Under the pieces are notes generated by a model. It was not told where the DNA came from, did no database searches, and saw nothing but the letters and a program-made list of their open reading frames with translations. A stretch of DNA of 60,000 bases from Hydractinia symbiolongicarpus (lineage: Eukaryota > Cnidaria > Hydrozoa > Anthoathecata > Hydractiniidae), in the NCBI RefSeq assembly GCF_029227915.1, contig NC_079884.1:20090001-20150000 (forward strand). Direction: 5' to 3'. This document shows positions 44,447 to 56,465 of the stretch, one piece after another; within the stretch, counting starts at the first letter, position 1, and each line of letters starts with the position of its first letter. The translations under genes were made by a program, and so were the position numbers.

Positions 44447-45002
44447 AAAATATTTTTATTTTTATTGCTGAACTAATTCATGAGTAAATATAAAGATAAA
44501 ATTTGTAAACAAAGCTGAAACCGTTGAACGTTCGATTTGTTGTTGAAAGTTTCCGGTCTGTGTATTTATCGAATTTGGCGCCATCTGTCATCATAACAAA
44601 CTTTATCGTTCGAAGCTAGAGGTATGTTGTGAAAAAGCGAGCCAAATTACGAAAAAAATATTATTGGGCATGACAGATTTATAAAGTTCCAAGAAATACT
44701 AAAGAAGGTTATAAAATGCTGACGCTACAGTTGTGTGCAAAAATATTTTGGGTTATCTTCAGTTAAGATCTTATTTTTTATGTTTATTGGTAAGTACATC
44801 TTAAAATTGCTTCTTCTTGCAACAACAGCCATACTCTGTACAAATGTTGCTTGTAAGGAATATAGATATTCAGTTATGAAACATAGTTATTTGGGTGTGG
44901 TTATAGTAGTTATTTTATTAGATTTTGAGATTTAGAAGTTCCTTAATTGTTGCTTCCTCGCTTAAAATTTATTTTGTGGTTACCACAAAGAGTTTTTTGT
45001 TT
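44447..45002 (+). repeat. dispersed repeat family B, copy 2
   Basis: Second copy of the 555-bp repeat at 5661-6215. The short frame starting at the ATG at about 44778 here is longer: after MFIGKYILKLLLLATTAILC it continues through KEYRYSVMKHSYLGVVIVVI to a stop at 44935, giving two hydrophobic runs. The copy at 5661 diverges after KEYRYS. Confidence 0.75.
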
Positions 45003-47649
45003 GCATGCACCGCAGTTTATGCACTCTACATCCACCGTGCAAAATGCATTAGTTCAACAATAGATTTCGAAAAGCACCAATAGTTGCGTTACCAAGCGCT
45101 CATGATTCCCAGGGTTGTTTAAAAAAGACTTGATTATACAAGACTAACTCAATCTACTTAAGGAGAAAATAGATTTAGACAGAAGTGCGAAATAATATTT
45201 TTGAGAGCTCCTAATCGTAAAAACAAACACTTCCACTCTGTTAAAGTCTTTGGATGGTAGAAATTTAAGTACGCCAGATATTAAAAAGGCTACTTAAATG
45301 TGAGCACAACTAAGTCGCCAGGACACTACATCCCAATGTGGAAATATCTACGTATTCTTCACTAACCAACAGAGTTTTACCGTGACACCACCCATGCTAT
45401 TCTCCTGCCTTAGAGAATTTATGTTTTCTCTTCTGTATAAATTATATTAATTACTCGCGCAATTATTCAGAGCAAAATAGAACTATTTTGTGTCGCAACA
45501 CACATGTTAAATCTGTGCTTAAACTTGTCAGTTAAGAAATGTTCATGTATTTAACCTGTTATTACTCTGATGTAGACCAGCCACAAGTTTCTTTGTTTAA
45601 ATATCTAGGTAACATTTACTATCAATTCAAATTAGGCTTTGACGTGGTTTGTGTCCATTGATCTTTTGATATTCCGGAGTAAAGAATAATACCCTTTGTT
45701 TACAATTTCAACATTTACAACAATCAGATCATATTTCAAGTACACGAAATAAGAATGACAACTAAACTTCGATAGATATGATCATTAGCAGGAATGTAAA
45801 GGTTGGTTTTTAAAGCATAAAAGTTTTATAAAAATGAGATTTTTTAATTGGTGAGTTTGCTTTAGCTTAAGATAGCTATAATTTATATATTTATTGCATA
45901 TAATTCATAATGTTATCTTGTATATTTCTAAGATCAATGATGTCATAGAAATGACGATTATTTCTACACGTCTCTGCATGCTTTTCACTTGTATCAGCAA
46001 CAGTGTCGTAAATGGTTTTCACTCCTGCCTGTAGTCCTTGGAGATGCCATCATATCGTCTTATGATCTAATAATCAACATTGCGTTGGCGTTGTGCTTAC
46101 GTTTAAGTGTAATAAATTTTTCATTAAGAAGGATCTGCGATCGTCTACTATGCAATTCTTCGTGTAGAATCAGCTAATCTGTTTTCGAATATTTTACATT
46201 TTCACCTTTTACGTTAAGAGTCTCATTTTTCTTTTTTTTTATCATATATGTTGCTTCATTAGAAACTAAATCTTACAAAGTTTTTATTCGAAAATTTAAA
46301 TCTTTATTTTCACGAAATTCTAGATAGAAGTAAAAAAATGTTGAGAGTGAGAAAATTAAATAATCGTCACAGCAAACAACAAGCATACAATCGATGTTTT
46401 GTTATAAAAAGAGTTAATCGCCATATGCGAACAAATTTAAAAAAAAATATTAAAAAACAGCTTAAGCATTTATAAGGACAGTTATAATAAGGGCTGTATC
46501 AAATACAGCTAGAGGTAGTAGCTTTACTTAATCTATTAGATTTTTAAATTTGGCTTAAATCATTGTGATCTACTAGGAATTGGTCCTAGTAGATCACAAT
46601 GATGTACTTGCAAAGCTATTGTAAAATATTTCCGATTGATTAGACAAATTTAGAAGTTTTAAACTTATCGTCCGAATTTCTAATCCTTGAAAATTCCTTC
46701 TGAAGCACTACTTTGTTTCTGGCAAAGTTTCAAAGGATGAACAAAATAAAAACACTAGCAATCAAGCAATATTATAATTTGGTTTATTTGTAAACAAATC
46801 TGTAAACAAATCTGAAGCGATAGTAAATGTCCCAAACTTGTATTTTTGTAGCTACGTGTCATTTGAGAGCTTTTCCGCCAGGAGAAGAAAATGCTAAATT
46901 GAATCATAAAAACAAAACCTGATATATTTTACTATGTTGTTAAATCATCAAAGATGTCTTTTAAGAATCACATGATGCGACAGAAGCCTGTATCAAAATA
47001 GAAATCTATAACATTTATGTACAGCTCAACTTACAGTTGTTTTTATTTAGTTATTATGCTATTATGCGATAAATAAGCCTAAGGCTTTGGTTGGTCAATA
47101 ATATAGAAGAAGAATGTCACAATTTGCATGACTTTCGCATGAATTCACAATACTTTCTTAGGTATTCTTTCCCATTTTAAGAATTACTTTTAAGAATTTT
47201 AGCATTTTTAATTTCACCGGATTTCCTTTATCACGTTGGTTCCTTTTTTATATTTTCTGTCCATTGTCTTTTTCACAAAATCAAAACATTACGAAACTTC
47301 ATGAACTTAATCAAGACTTCTCCGTTTTTCCATCATCTGACACGTGAGCAACACTTGATTAGAATTTCTATGGAGACAAATGAATATAAACATTGTTGTC
47401 AAGTATTTCTTTACTTTTGCAAGTGTCAACAAAACAAATAAATCATGTTTTTAACTTTTTATAAATTATATAAATAATAATTAAATTTCCTGTGATTGAG
47501 ATCGTGAGCAACTATAAAACAGGGCCCACACAAGGGTTTTGAAAGTAAAGGGGCCACATTTAAAAGAAGCTGCAAAATAAGAGTCAACCCGCTGTGCTCG
47601 GCACGAGGAACTTCGAATTTTAGATTGCTTTAGAACGACAGTGTCTAGA
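45003..47649. other. AT-rich intergenic stretch with one hairpin
   Basis: No gene or element recognised; short frames are spurious. The only structured sequence is the hairpin at 46559-46603. Confidence 0.45.
46559..46603. repeat. perfect 20-bp stem hairpin
   Basis: ATCATTGTGATCTACTAGGA, loop ATTGG, then its exact reverse complement. No T-run follows and no coding region is nearby, so it is not an obvious terminator; it may be an element end or a cruciform-forming site. Confidence 0.9.
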
Positions 47650-47889
47650 TTGTTTTTGTTCGTTAATTAGAAGTGTCTGCTAATTTGCGGACATTGTTGG
47701 TACAGGGAATTTTGTTCGTTAATTAAAAGTGTCCGCTATTCTTTATTAAGGAAATCTTTTGTTACAGATTGCTTCTTGCGCTGGATTGTCAAGCTTTCAA
47801 ATCTGTTTCACCTTCCCTCATGCGATCCACGTGAAATAGCCTGTTCAGCAACTTTAAAGCTTCTCAAAGGCTGACATGTGATTCTCCTA

Positions 47890-48158
47890 CCAACGTCACC
47901 ACTATTACTGTCGTCATTGCGTAAATTGCACCAACCGCAACATTTCCCTCAATGCAAGGTTGACGCTTATCTCCAGTCAACTTCGTCGAAGGTAATAGCG
48001 GTAAGTGACGTGCACGTTTCATCATTGAAATCCAAGTATACTTCAGCTTTCATGTCACTGTCGGTTGGCATCTCACAGGTTAACTTATCGTCACCTTCAG
48101 CCAGTTGCGCAACAATGCCACATTTTTCAAAGCAATTTTTAATCGTATTGTGAGAGAC
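47890..48158 (-). pseudogene. Tigger transposase C-terminal part
   Basis: Immediately beyond the MITE the minus strand reads VSHNTIKNCFEKCGIVAQLA, then EVYLDFNDETCTSLTAITFD and EVDW. I-x-NCF.K.GF is the usual end of Tigger transposases, so this belongs to the same gene as 48602-49420. Confidence 0.75.
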
Positions 48159-48563
48159 TTAACCCTATTCGGTCCGGGGGGGGGGGGGGGAGGATTCCAC
48201 CCCCTCTGACGGTTTTTTTTAATAACTCCTTATTGCTTTGTTATATGGCTATGATACTTACTGAGTTTCAATATTTATCTATTAGACACTTGCATGCTAA
48301 ATTTTTAGGTCCCATACCTTTCAGAGGATTTAATATTGGCCATTACTCGAAACTACCCCTAAAAATCTCTATGAAATCCTTATAATGGGGAAAATGTAAT
48401 AACTCCTGTTACGATTATCCTTAGATCTTAAAAGTTGCAACACAACTTTGTTTCATCAAGAGGAATCATTTTGGATAATTTGGACACGTGACTAATCCGA
48501 TTTCCCGATTTTGTCGGATTTTACCCGAAAATCGGAAAAAATTTATAAAAAATTATGCGAAAA
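48159..48563 (-). mobile_element. piggyBac-like MITE, copy 2 (truncated)
   Basis: TTAA at 48159-48162 then CCCTATTCGGTCCG and a G15 run (48176-48190). The body matches copy 1 in reverse, including GACACGTGACTAATCCGATT and the CCGATTTTCGG pair. It stops at about 48563 with no second TIR, where a duplicated 38-bp piece of the Tigger gene begins. Confidence 0.75.
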
Positions 48564-48601
48564 CCATCATTAAAACTTACAAAAACTGTGACAGTCATTC
48601 G
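48564..48601 (-). repeat. 38-bp duplicate of Tigger coding sequence
   Basis: Identical to 48757-48794 (CCATCATTAAAACTTACAAA...). The second copy is in its natural place in the transposase frame (RMTVTVFVSFND); the first sits between the truncated MITE end and the rest of the gene. It looks like templated filler at a repair junction. Confidence 0.85.
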
Positions 48602-49420
48602 TTAACCTAATTAAAAATTCTTTCTGTAGTCTTAATTTGCATCCAGCACGTTGGGTTTGACAAATAAAAGACTTGGTAAGTTTTGTTGCAGCATTTGCTT
48701 GCCGAAAACATCGAAAGTTTTTGCTTCTCCAGATGATCATTGGTTTTATAACTTTCCCATCATTAAAACTTACAAAAACTGTGACAGTCATTCGCTGCAT
48801 CGATCCCTTTCCACCTTTGTTTGTTTTTGTTTTCTCTTTAGTCAAGTTCTTTACTATGGAGTGATGTGAAGAAGCAACCGCTTCCATCCATATTCTAAAA
48901 TGTCCTTCAAATCATATCCTCTGATAGCTGTCAATCGCTCCATCCATGATTCTACGGTGATATCTGACTCCCCAGATATTTGTTTCTCCCAAATACCGTA
49001 AATCAATGTCTATTAGTTGAGCCAACCGTCCGATGCCTTAAAATATGCTAGCCCAAGTTGGTCTAAGAATGACCTGATGTGCATGGCTTCTTCTTTCAGT
49101 AGAGATCCAAAAATTCCCGAGGCCTCGCATTTCTCGTAACAAGCGTAGATTGCTTTATATTTCTGGTGGTTTTCTCGTTGTAAGTGGTTAAAACCTTTCC
49201 CTTGTAATTTCTCATATTCGGCTTTTGAACGAGTTTTGTTGGCCACAACATTGGTTGTTTCAGATTTTGCCAATTTTAATTTCGTCTGGCATTTCCCTGC
49301 AGCTCACCTTTCTCTTCCTTACTCTGCTTAATCTTTTGATCTGTTTATTCAAAGTTAGGCAATGTCTAAAGAACTTTCCAGCTGCTCTTTCCTTACTACT
49401 GATCAATGCCATGACTGCGG
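48602..49420 (-). pseudogene. Tigger transposase, N-terminal and central part
   Basis: Upstream block at 49013-49273: LQGKGFNHLQRENHQKYKAI and SLLKEEAMHIRSFLDQLGLA, FKASDGWLN, a CENP-B-type helix-turn-helix DNA-binding domain. Further on, in other frames: MERLTAIRGYDLKDIL, NMDGSGCFFTSLHSKEL (first catalytic Asp, normally N-x-D-E-x-G), then SMQRMTVTVFVSFNDGKVIK and PMIIWRSKNFRCFRQ. The second catalytic region is missing because of the MITE insertion and deletion. Several frameshifts. Confidence 0.85.
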
Positions 49421-49993
49421 TACAGTGTTACCGTGTTGTCAAATGAAAGCGTAGCTATTTTTGTATATCAAATTTAAGTTTGAATTTTCGAAAAGTTTTA
49501 ATCAAAAATTCCAAAAGTTAAAATACGTTTCCAAATAACGTTCGAATCTTCTTAATATAAGTCTTCACAGTTCAACTTAATTTCGTTCCTGGCTTTCTGG
49601 TTTATTCAAGACAAGAAATTTCAATTTGACAGACTTTTTACAGCTTGCGAAATGGAGAAGTAGGAAGATTCTTTTAAGTTCCATAGAAGAGAAAATTGAG
49701 ATCGTCATTAACAACTCGTTTTGTGAATTTCTACCGCTGAATTTCTACCGCAGTCTACCGCTAGAAACTTATGAATGAAAAAGTAAAAGGACATATACCA
49801 TTAAAATTCTTCCAGGCAGCTTTAAGTTCTTACAACTATACAGCACACTGCAGTGTCAGTGAAAAACATGTGAACAGAGAGGCACAATATTGACTAACAA
49901 TTTTTGTTACATACACGCTCTGCGGACCACAAAAGCTTAATTTAAACTAATGAAGCCACTGCAATGCACATATAACCTGGAATGGCAGGAAGA

Positions 49994-50377
49994 TGACGTC
50001 ATCAAATAAGCCATGAATCCCAAAACTCTGTAACAGTTCGTCAAAAGTACATAATCCTTATACATTTTTTGATCAGCATTTCAAGCTTTACATAACATAA
50101 GCAACGGGTTATTGAATTTCTAAATTATATTTTTTTGTATATTATTGGTGTGTTTTTGCTGACGTTAGCAAAATCTTAAAACTTTGATCAAAAGGGGGCG
50201 ACTACATATTATTTTGATCAGCGTTTCAACCTCTACACAATACCGGTTGCAGCTAATGAAAATTCATGAAAAAATTCTTTGTATTTTAAAGGGTCAATGT
50301 AGACGTCAACAAATTTCAAATGACGAATCTTTGTTATTTTTTTCTAGGAAGATTTTTTTACGAGCTTTATCGACTAG
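49994..50377 (+). mobile_element. Helitron-like element fragment, plus strand
   Basis: 3' end: CGAGCTTTATCGACTAG at 50361-50377 followed by T, the same terminus as the 12-15.8 kb family. The body shares GATGACGTCATCAA, TTTTGATCAGC and GCTGACGTTAGCAA blocks with it in the opposite orientation. The 5' part is missing. Confidence 0.65.
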
Positions 50378-51504
50378 TTCTTTAGTAAAGGGCAGCTGTA
50401 AAACATGTACTTCGATTCATGATTTCATAAAACCAAAAAGAATGAATTATGGAAGATGACTGTGCAGAAAAAACGAACCTTATTGTTCTACGGCTTTAGC
50501 CGGTAGAACTTTAAAATGGGCTCTCTTTTTTGTCGCCGTTTTTACTACAGACTAGTGAGCATGGCGGGATATCAGTCTAGTGTAGCGTACAGGAATTATT
50601 AGTTTTTGACTGTTATAACATTCCGTACAACGAGTTTCAACAGGCTAAAATTCGTTTTAAGAAACAAAATAAATCATAAATAGTTTTTTATTTTTATTCT
50701 TAAGTTTCATTTAGGTTTTATAAAAGCAGTGTTTACAAACTTGAAGTCATTTTTCTACTAATTTTATATTTTTTATTCTCTTTTGCTATGCCAGTTAAAA
50801 TAATTAATTATTAATAATGTGAGCATTTTTTCTGCACAATTAACTAAAGCAAATACTCCCCCGTAGAGGATTACTAGATCAGTAATACGCCGTAGAACTT
50901 CCTACCGAAACGTCTACAATCCTGGCCAAAGTTGATTGAGAAAAGGCCAAACACATGTGGATTTATTATCTTTATTATCATTATTTTGGTTTCTGTGGTC
51001 CCATGTGTAGAGATTCTCTGTTTTGTTGACATAAACTAGCCAGCAAAATTATGGTATGTGTATACTAAAACATTGCAGGTTTTCACTTATAGAATAGTAG
51101 CTAGTTTCCAGTCCCCCTCTTCCACCATTTCAATGTTGAAGTCATTGTCACAGTTTGAAAAATGCAGTTGGCCACTCAACCCACAGCCAGCCATTGGCTT
51201 TAACATTAAAATGGGGGGAGAGGGGGGCTTACATCTTTGTTTATCTTATAAGCTTATGTTGCATTGGAAATTTTATCAACAATTTTGGCCAGGATTGTAG
51301 TTTATTTTATGTTTAGTTTAAAGACATTTTATTTTTTCCTTCTATGTATCTACATTACCAAACTTAGCTTGTTTCTTTTCGCATTTCCCATTCTTTTAAT
51401 GTATTTTTCAAGGGACTAACAACATTGTGTTTTTATTCAATACTGGATAATCAGTTACAAATCTTACTAAATAATGTGTTGATTACCTTTGCCTTTTTTT
51501 GTAG
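50378..51504. other. GPCR upstream region
   Basis: No element or coding exon recognised with confidence. A hairpin GTTCTACGGCT/AGCCGGTAGAAC lies at 50482-50506, and its 10-bp end GTTCTACGGC recurs in inverted form at about 50890-50899, so a short MITE may occupy 50480-50910. A non-coding first exon of the GPCR is implied by the acceptor at 51504. Confidence 0.4.
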
Positions 51505-51512
51505 ACAACAAC

Positions 51513-52616
51513 ATGACATCGATGAACACGACTCAAAGTACGAACATTACAAAACCCAACGAAAGAATATTCTCGGAGTCCATATTTTCCGAGTTTGAGC
51601 AGAACTTAATAACGTACAGCTTTGTTGCCATAACAGTACTTGGCATAATATCCAATGCAGTTGTATGTTACCTTATACTGCGATATAAACGATTGTGGGT
51701 AATTGTGAATATCCTGATATTGAATCTCGCCATCTCAGATATTATAGCCTGTTTCAGTGTATATCCGTTCATTTTTTTGAACATACACTCAACAGATATT
51801 CGTGGTAGTGGAGCAAACCTGTTATGCGGATTAACAGAAGGGTTATCCATATTCTTTATTGGTGCATCGGTGTCATTACTCACTCTAAGTGTTTTATCAA
51901 TCAGTCGATACTTGGTAATAAATCATCCCCTAAAATTGGGATGGAGACTTGAAAAAAAGAGTATGAAGTATATATTCACATTGATTTGGTTATCGAGTAC
52001 AGCACTGCTGATTCCAAGTTCCGTATCGTTCAAATATAATAACGAAAAAAGATTTTGTGATCGATATTGGGCACCTGGTGTACATACGTTAACCTATTTT
52101 ACATGTACTGGAATACTCGGTGTAATTATCCCATTGACGTCTTTAACTTTCACCTACATAACATCGATGTATACGTTATTTCTTAAAAAGAGCGTGCCAC
52201 AGAACAGAGTGACACGCCCTACCGGTAATTTAAAAGTTAAGCAGAGAGTTATTATATTGCTTGGAATGTTAATCGTCGTCTATTTGATTTGCTGGACACC
52301 ATTTGCAATTTACTGGTTACTGTCTGTAGGACTGGATAAATATAGCGGTGAAAATGAGATTGAAGGCATTCGCATATCAAGAGTTGCAATATTTATTGCC
52401 TTATGTCAGACAGTTTTGAATCCTATTGTATATGCTTTTTCGAACGGACAACTACGAGGTGTTGCAAGGCAATCTTTGAAATTAGGAAAAACAAACTCAG
52501 TAAGTAGTGTTAGTAATGGAACGAATTTAACGACGTTTAATAGAAGACACACGTTTCATGTAAGAGACACAGAAGATCATGATATTCCGTTTAGATGTCG
52601 CGAAATGACTTTGTAA
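51513..52616 (+). CDS. class A (rhodopsin-family) G-protein-coupled receptor
   Basis: 367 residues from the ATG at 51513. An acceptor (CTTTTTTTGTAG) ends at 51504, nine bases earlier, so upstream exon(s) exist, probably untranslated. Seven helices at about 34-56, 67-90, 109-131, 153-172, 195-222, 246-270 and 289-309. Family landmarks: N48 in GIISN; LAISD with D76; disulphide cysteines C105 and C182; SRY 131-133 in place of D/ERY; W159; CWTPF 260-264; NPIVY 303-307. Two N-glycosylation sites (N5, N11) lie in the N-terminus. No lysine in helix 7, so not an opsin. The loop and helix pattern recalls peptide receptors, but the ligand is unknown. The coding part is intact in one exon. Confidence 0.93.
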   Translation: MTSMNTTQSTNITKPNERIFSESIFSEFEQNLITYSFVAITVLGIISNAVVCYLILRYKRLWVIVNILILNLAISDIIACFSVYPFIFLNIHSTDIRGSGANLLCGLTEGLSIFFIGASVSLLTLSVLSISRYLVINHPLKLGWRLEKKSMKYIFTLIWLSSTALLIPSSVSFKYNNEKRFCDRYWAPGVHTLTYFTCTGILGVIIPLTSLTFTYITSMYTLFLKKSVPQNRVTRPTGNLKVKQRVIILLGMLIVVYLICWTPFAIYWLLSVGLDKYSGENEIEGIRISRVAIFIALCQTVLNPIVYAFSNGQLRGVARQSLKLGKTNSVSSVSNGTNLTTFNRRHTFHVRDTEDHDIPFRCREMTL

Positions 52617-55610
52617 AGATTACCCTAAAATCATTGATAACGACCGACAAGTAATCATAATTGTGTTATTCGAATTTGAAATAATGTTCTGTTTAAACTG
52701 AAGACACGGTAAAGACATTATAAATTGACAAGAAGTGCCACTTACATAAACGACTGGTATCATTTGTACAAAGAAGATACAATTAAACATATCTATTATA
52801 GTGATGATCAACAATGTATATATAGTACAACCTTGAAAATAAGATGTTTGGAAAAATGTCCGTTTTCCAGCTCTTTCTCTAAGTGGGCAACATCAATTAC
52901 CCATTGTTCATTAGCCAGTAGGCCGCAAAAGTTCTAATTTGGCAATGGTGTAGGTGGAAAATTTGCTAGATGCAATTTTCACAATGTCGCATTACGGGTC
53001 AATCCACTCCAGCATGCATAAAGGTCCGTACATGTCACTTGATAAAAAAGACGTTCTTGTGGTTGCGATTTTCTAAATTTCGTCCTTTTGTCCTAATATA
53101 TTTTGTCCAGGGTTGTAGCTAACGTAATTTTGGCGCATTTATAGCAAAAATCGTCTAAATATGTACCATGCTGTGACCTGAAGTAAGTTATAACGTTTTA
53201 TTAACATGTACTAAACAATGTACACATATAGCACATATAGCTTCTAATTCTTATTCCCATTGCGCCTTGGGCGAAGTCGCAATTGGGGTAGTGTGCGATG
53301 ATATGTAGCGATAAAAAGTCCATGTGCGCTGGTGCGGGGATCCTTTACTATACAATATCCATACTCATGTGAGAATTGCGACAGTTAAAAAGTCGAAAAT
53401 GATACTGTGAACAGAAAAAAAAATCTATACAGAGCTTCATTTATTTAGCGACCACACGAAAAACGGAGATAAATCACATGAGTCAACCAATGTAATGTAA
53501 CTGTGCGTACAAAACATTATTAGTATTAAATAAAAATGGTTTTCGTTTAGTAAACAAAACATCTTATGCTTATCATTATTAAGGCATTATACAATGTGTG
53601 ACAGGGTGGGATTACAACATTGAATTCCAAAGTGCGAGCGGATTACTAAGTGCGACGGGATTACAAAGTGATACGCTAAGATGTCTCGAACTTGAATAGA
53701 TTGTTTAGCTAAAAAAGAGAAACAGAAGCAAGACAAAATATATGAATAAGTTCTTTGACCCTGTCTGTAATTCTATTGTAGCAATGCATCACACAAGATT
53801 TCCCTATGAGTATCCTATCAAACGTTTGATCGTTTTGCAAACATGCAACGTAATTACGGTAAAATTACTTCGCTATTTGTTGCTTTACACAGGGATGGCG
53901 ATTGGATTTGCATGCAAGTAGCTTTTTTAACCTTTTAAAAGTTTATTTTATCACCCTCTTATAAATATAAATCTGGCAAAACAAGATATTTTTTAAATGC
54001 TAATAGCTATATGAGTGTTTTGAGATCAAATATTTTAAAGCGGCAGGTAAACTTTGTTAAGTAAATTGTCAGCTGCAGAGTTTCTTTGTGCTTTTATTCA
54101 TGTACTCATGTTTGCGTTTATTGTTTCAACCATAATGATTTATGTCACCGCTTTTTGTTGCTGATTTTTAAATTGATGGGACTGATCTACCTGAGCAAGA
54201 TGATTTGCTATCCAACTTGTGCTATCAATGCTTGAAGGCTGCTGTTCCATCACTAACGAAAGTTAAAATTGGGCCATCCATTCGTACTTCTTCCTTGTTT
54301 TTATGTCAAAATTAGCAAAGGATATTATTTTCAGTACTTGTCGTTTGTTCCCCAACGCCCAAGAGTTCTAACTCTGAGGCTAGCCCTAACTCTAACCCTT
54401 TCGTGACCGGAAAGAACCTTAGTTATTTTCGAACTAACGTATAAAAGTGCCTGCTTTTCCAAACTAGAAACACTATCACTTATCCAGATAAAACTTCGCA
54501 TTGTGAATAGTTGTTTCTCTGGTTCCATTTGCACTCCCCATATCCTAAGAGCTTTGGTTCAGCACAAGCATTGTATATTATCTGTTGTGACGTATAAACA
54601 ATATCAGCAAATTGCTTAAATACCAAACGCTTGTCTGTTTTCAAAAGCAAAAACTAACGCCTAAATTCTTTATAAGAAGACAAGTTGGGTTTACAATAAG
54701 AAGCACGTTTGTGGGCTTCAATAAACCCAGTTATTCTTATGATGTCTATTGTGTGGTCATTTAAGGTTATAAATAATTTAGAGTTAACAAAATAAAAAGA
54801 ATTGATTAAGTAGATCTTTTATGATATTGACGTACGTGAAATATATTTTTTTCTTGCTAACGTTGCACGGGTTTACTTCTGAGTATTATTGCAAGGTAAG
54901 GTTCGTTAAGTCTCCGTGTTAAGTTTCTTTTTTTATTATGGGGATGTATAACAGCTATTCTTAAAAGACAAGATTCATGAAAATTTAAACGTTTCTTTTC
55001 TACAGTATACTCACGCTTAGTGAGGACCTGGATAAAAGACACTTTGTGTTTGTGTATCGATTGATCGCGTCCTTGTCCCAAGTGTCCCTTGGCCCCTGAA
55101 CCAATATTATTAAGCGGCCAAATTAATCAAAAAGACCAAGTGCCCTGAGCACGGAGTTGGATTGATCGCAGGAATTTGTCAGGATGCGGCAAGTTGTCCA
55201 TAAACAAAAGTAAACTTTAAAACCCTCGACATATGAGACACATTGCTCTCATGTATTAAAGTTCCACCAAAAGATTCGGTTGGTTGAATCTTTGGCTAAT
55301 AACTTTATCACATGACCTTGGTTAGCCAGGCTGACTCGGCATGCCGGTCTGAAGTCAGCTCGGTATTGCGTGAAGTTTTCTTAGCTCGGGTTGAAAAATG
55401 GTTGCGTGAAAGAAAAGTTTGTGCTTTTTAATTTAAGTTTTATACGGTAAACTCAGACATAGAACATAGAATACAGTACCGGGCATAAAAGGTAATGTAC
55501 AGAAACACGCGGCTCGGTAGATGGTAGTGAAGGCTTGTGCTGGGGGGCTGGAACTACCAATGGGGCTCCTGTAGTGAAAGAAAAGACAATTGCAAACTCG
55601 TATCGTTATC
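52617..55610. other. GPCR 3' flank and intergenic DNA
   Basis: A possible polyadenylation signal (ATTAAATAAA) is near 53526. Blocks near 53097 (ATTTTGTCCAGGGTTGTAGCT) recur at 20458 and about 51285, so they are dispersed repeats. No further gene is visible. Confidence 0.4.
53606..53670 (+). repeat. GGATTACAAAGTGCGAC-type array, copy 3
   Basis: Three units (GGGATTACAACATTGAATTC, GCGGATTACTAAGTGCGACG, GGATTACAAAGTGATACG) in the same orientation as 16171-16371. Confidence 0.65.
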
Positions 55611-55683
55611 GTACTGTTAGCTCAGTTGGCGGAGCAGTGGGGTGCTTCCCCAATGGTCGTTGGTTCAAATCCTGCTTTCTCCA
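55611..55683 (+). tRNA. tRNA-like sequence, probably pseudogene or SINE
   Basis: The A box is TAGCTCAGTTGG and the B box GGTTCAAATCC. The D stem (GCTC/GAGC) pairs and an anticodon stem (TGGG/CCCA) can form around a loop GTGCTTC, but the acceptor ends (GTACTGT and TTTCTCC) do not pair and the T stem has a mismatch. TTTTT follows. It is therefore unlikely to be a functional tRNA; the identity of the anticodon is uncertain. Confidence 0.45.
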
Positions 55684-55904
55684 ATTTTTCTGATTCTTTC
55701 TTCCGCACTTTAATTATGCACTAAACAGAAAATTTTATTTAAACCGAAGTTAGGATATACAGTTAACACCCGGTAACTCAAACCTCCAAGGGACAAGAGA
55801 AGACAGTTCGACTTAACGGATGTTCGGCTTACACAAAGCTCCCGTTAATTTGAACTTAGAGAGAAATGAGATATCAGTTCCAGTTAAGGCAAAGATATGC
55901 CATT

Positions 55905-56160
55905 AGTAATTCTGACTTCGACGGATATCGTTTCTTACGTTAAAGTGTTCCATATCCATAAAAGAGTTTGGAAAAAGTGCTTCAAAAAAAGGTTTATGGC
56001 GAAATTAACCCTAACAACTCTGTGGACAAATATGCTGTCGCTGTTAAGGGGAATGGGTACCTATGGAAAATACATTACCACTATTACTAAAAAAACAGTA
56101 AATCTTGGAGATGGCGATGGCAGGCAAGCGCCTTGCATTATCCAACTTATAATTTAAAAG
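55905..56160 (+). pseudogene. HIRAN-like domain remnant
   Basis: Frame 1 reads TSTDIVSYVKVFHIHKRVWK; a second frame gives NPNNSVDKYAVAVKGNGYLW; frame 1 resumes ITTITKKTVNLGDGDGRQAP and ends CIIQLII. The order (H-I-x-x-x-W, then YAVAVK.NG, then G-x-x-x-PC) resembles the HIRAN-like domain proteins common in cnidarian and other invertebrate repeats. It needs two frame changes, so it is dead. The assignment is by memory of the pattern and tentative. It lies inside the Tigger-type element. Confidence 0.4.
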
Positions 56161-56465
56161 AGGACTGACTCTAACTTGTAAGGAAGTAACTTTTGGTACG
56201 TACAAGAATGTATTTATTTTCTAATCTTTTTTCCACTCCAGCCATCCATCTGATGCTTTAAAATTTGTATGATCAAAACTTTAAGCAAATTGAAGAGTCT
56301 TCTCTTTTATCATATTGCCATCAAAAGGAACATTTTGGCCCTTTTGTAAAGAGAACCATTTAAAAACAGCTTTTTCGAAATTTCTGGCTACATTACATAC
56401 CAGTATTCATTTTCGAGCATTTATTTTCTACTTAGATACTAAAAAGTTCGAGTTATCGGAAGAAA

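Larger units (their letters stand above)
47654..49450 (-). mobile_element. Tigger/pogo-type DNA transposon, decayed
   Basis: A minus-strand transposase relic (47890-49420) with, at its downstream end, two 28-bp direct repeats of TTTTGTTCGTTAATTARAAG (47656-47690 and 47710-47743), likely subterminal. A TTAA MITE is nested at 48159-48563. Terminal inverted repeats were not confidently placed. Confidence 0.65.

Noticed and set aside
54346-54412. Telomere-like CTAACCCT repeats
   Set aside because: Only a few degenerate CTAAC units; not a telomeric array.
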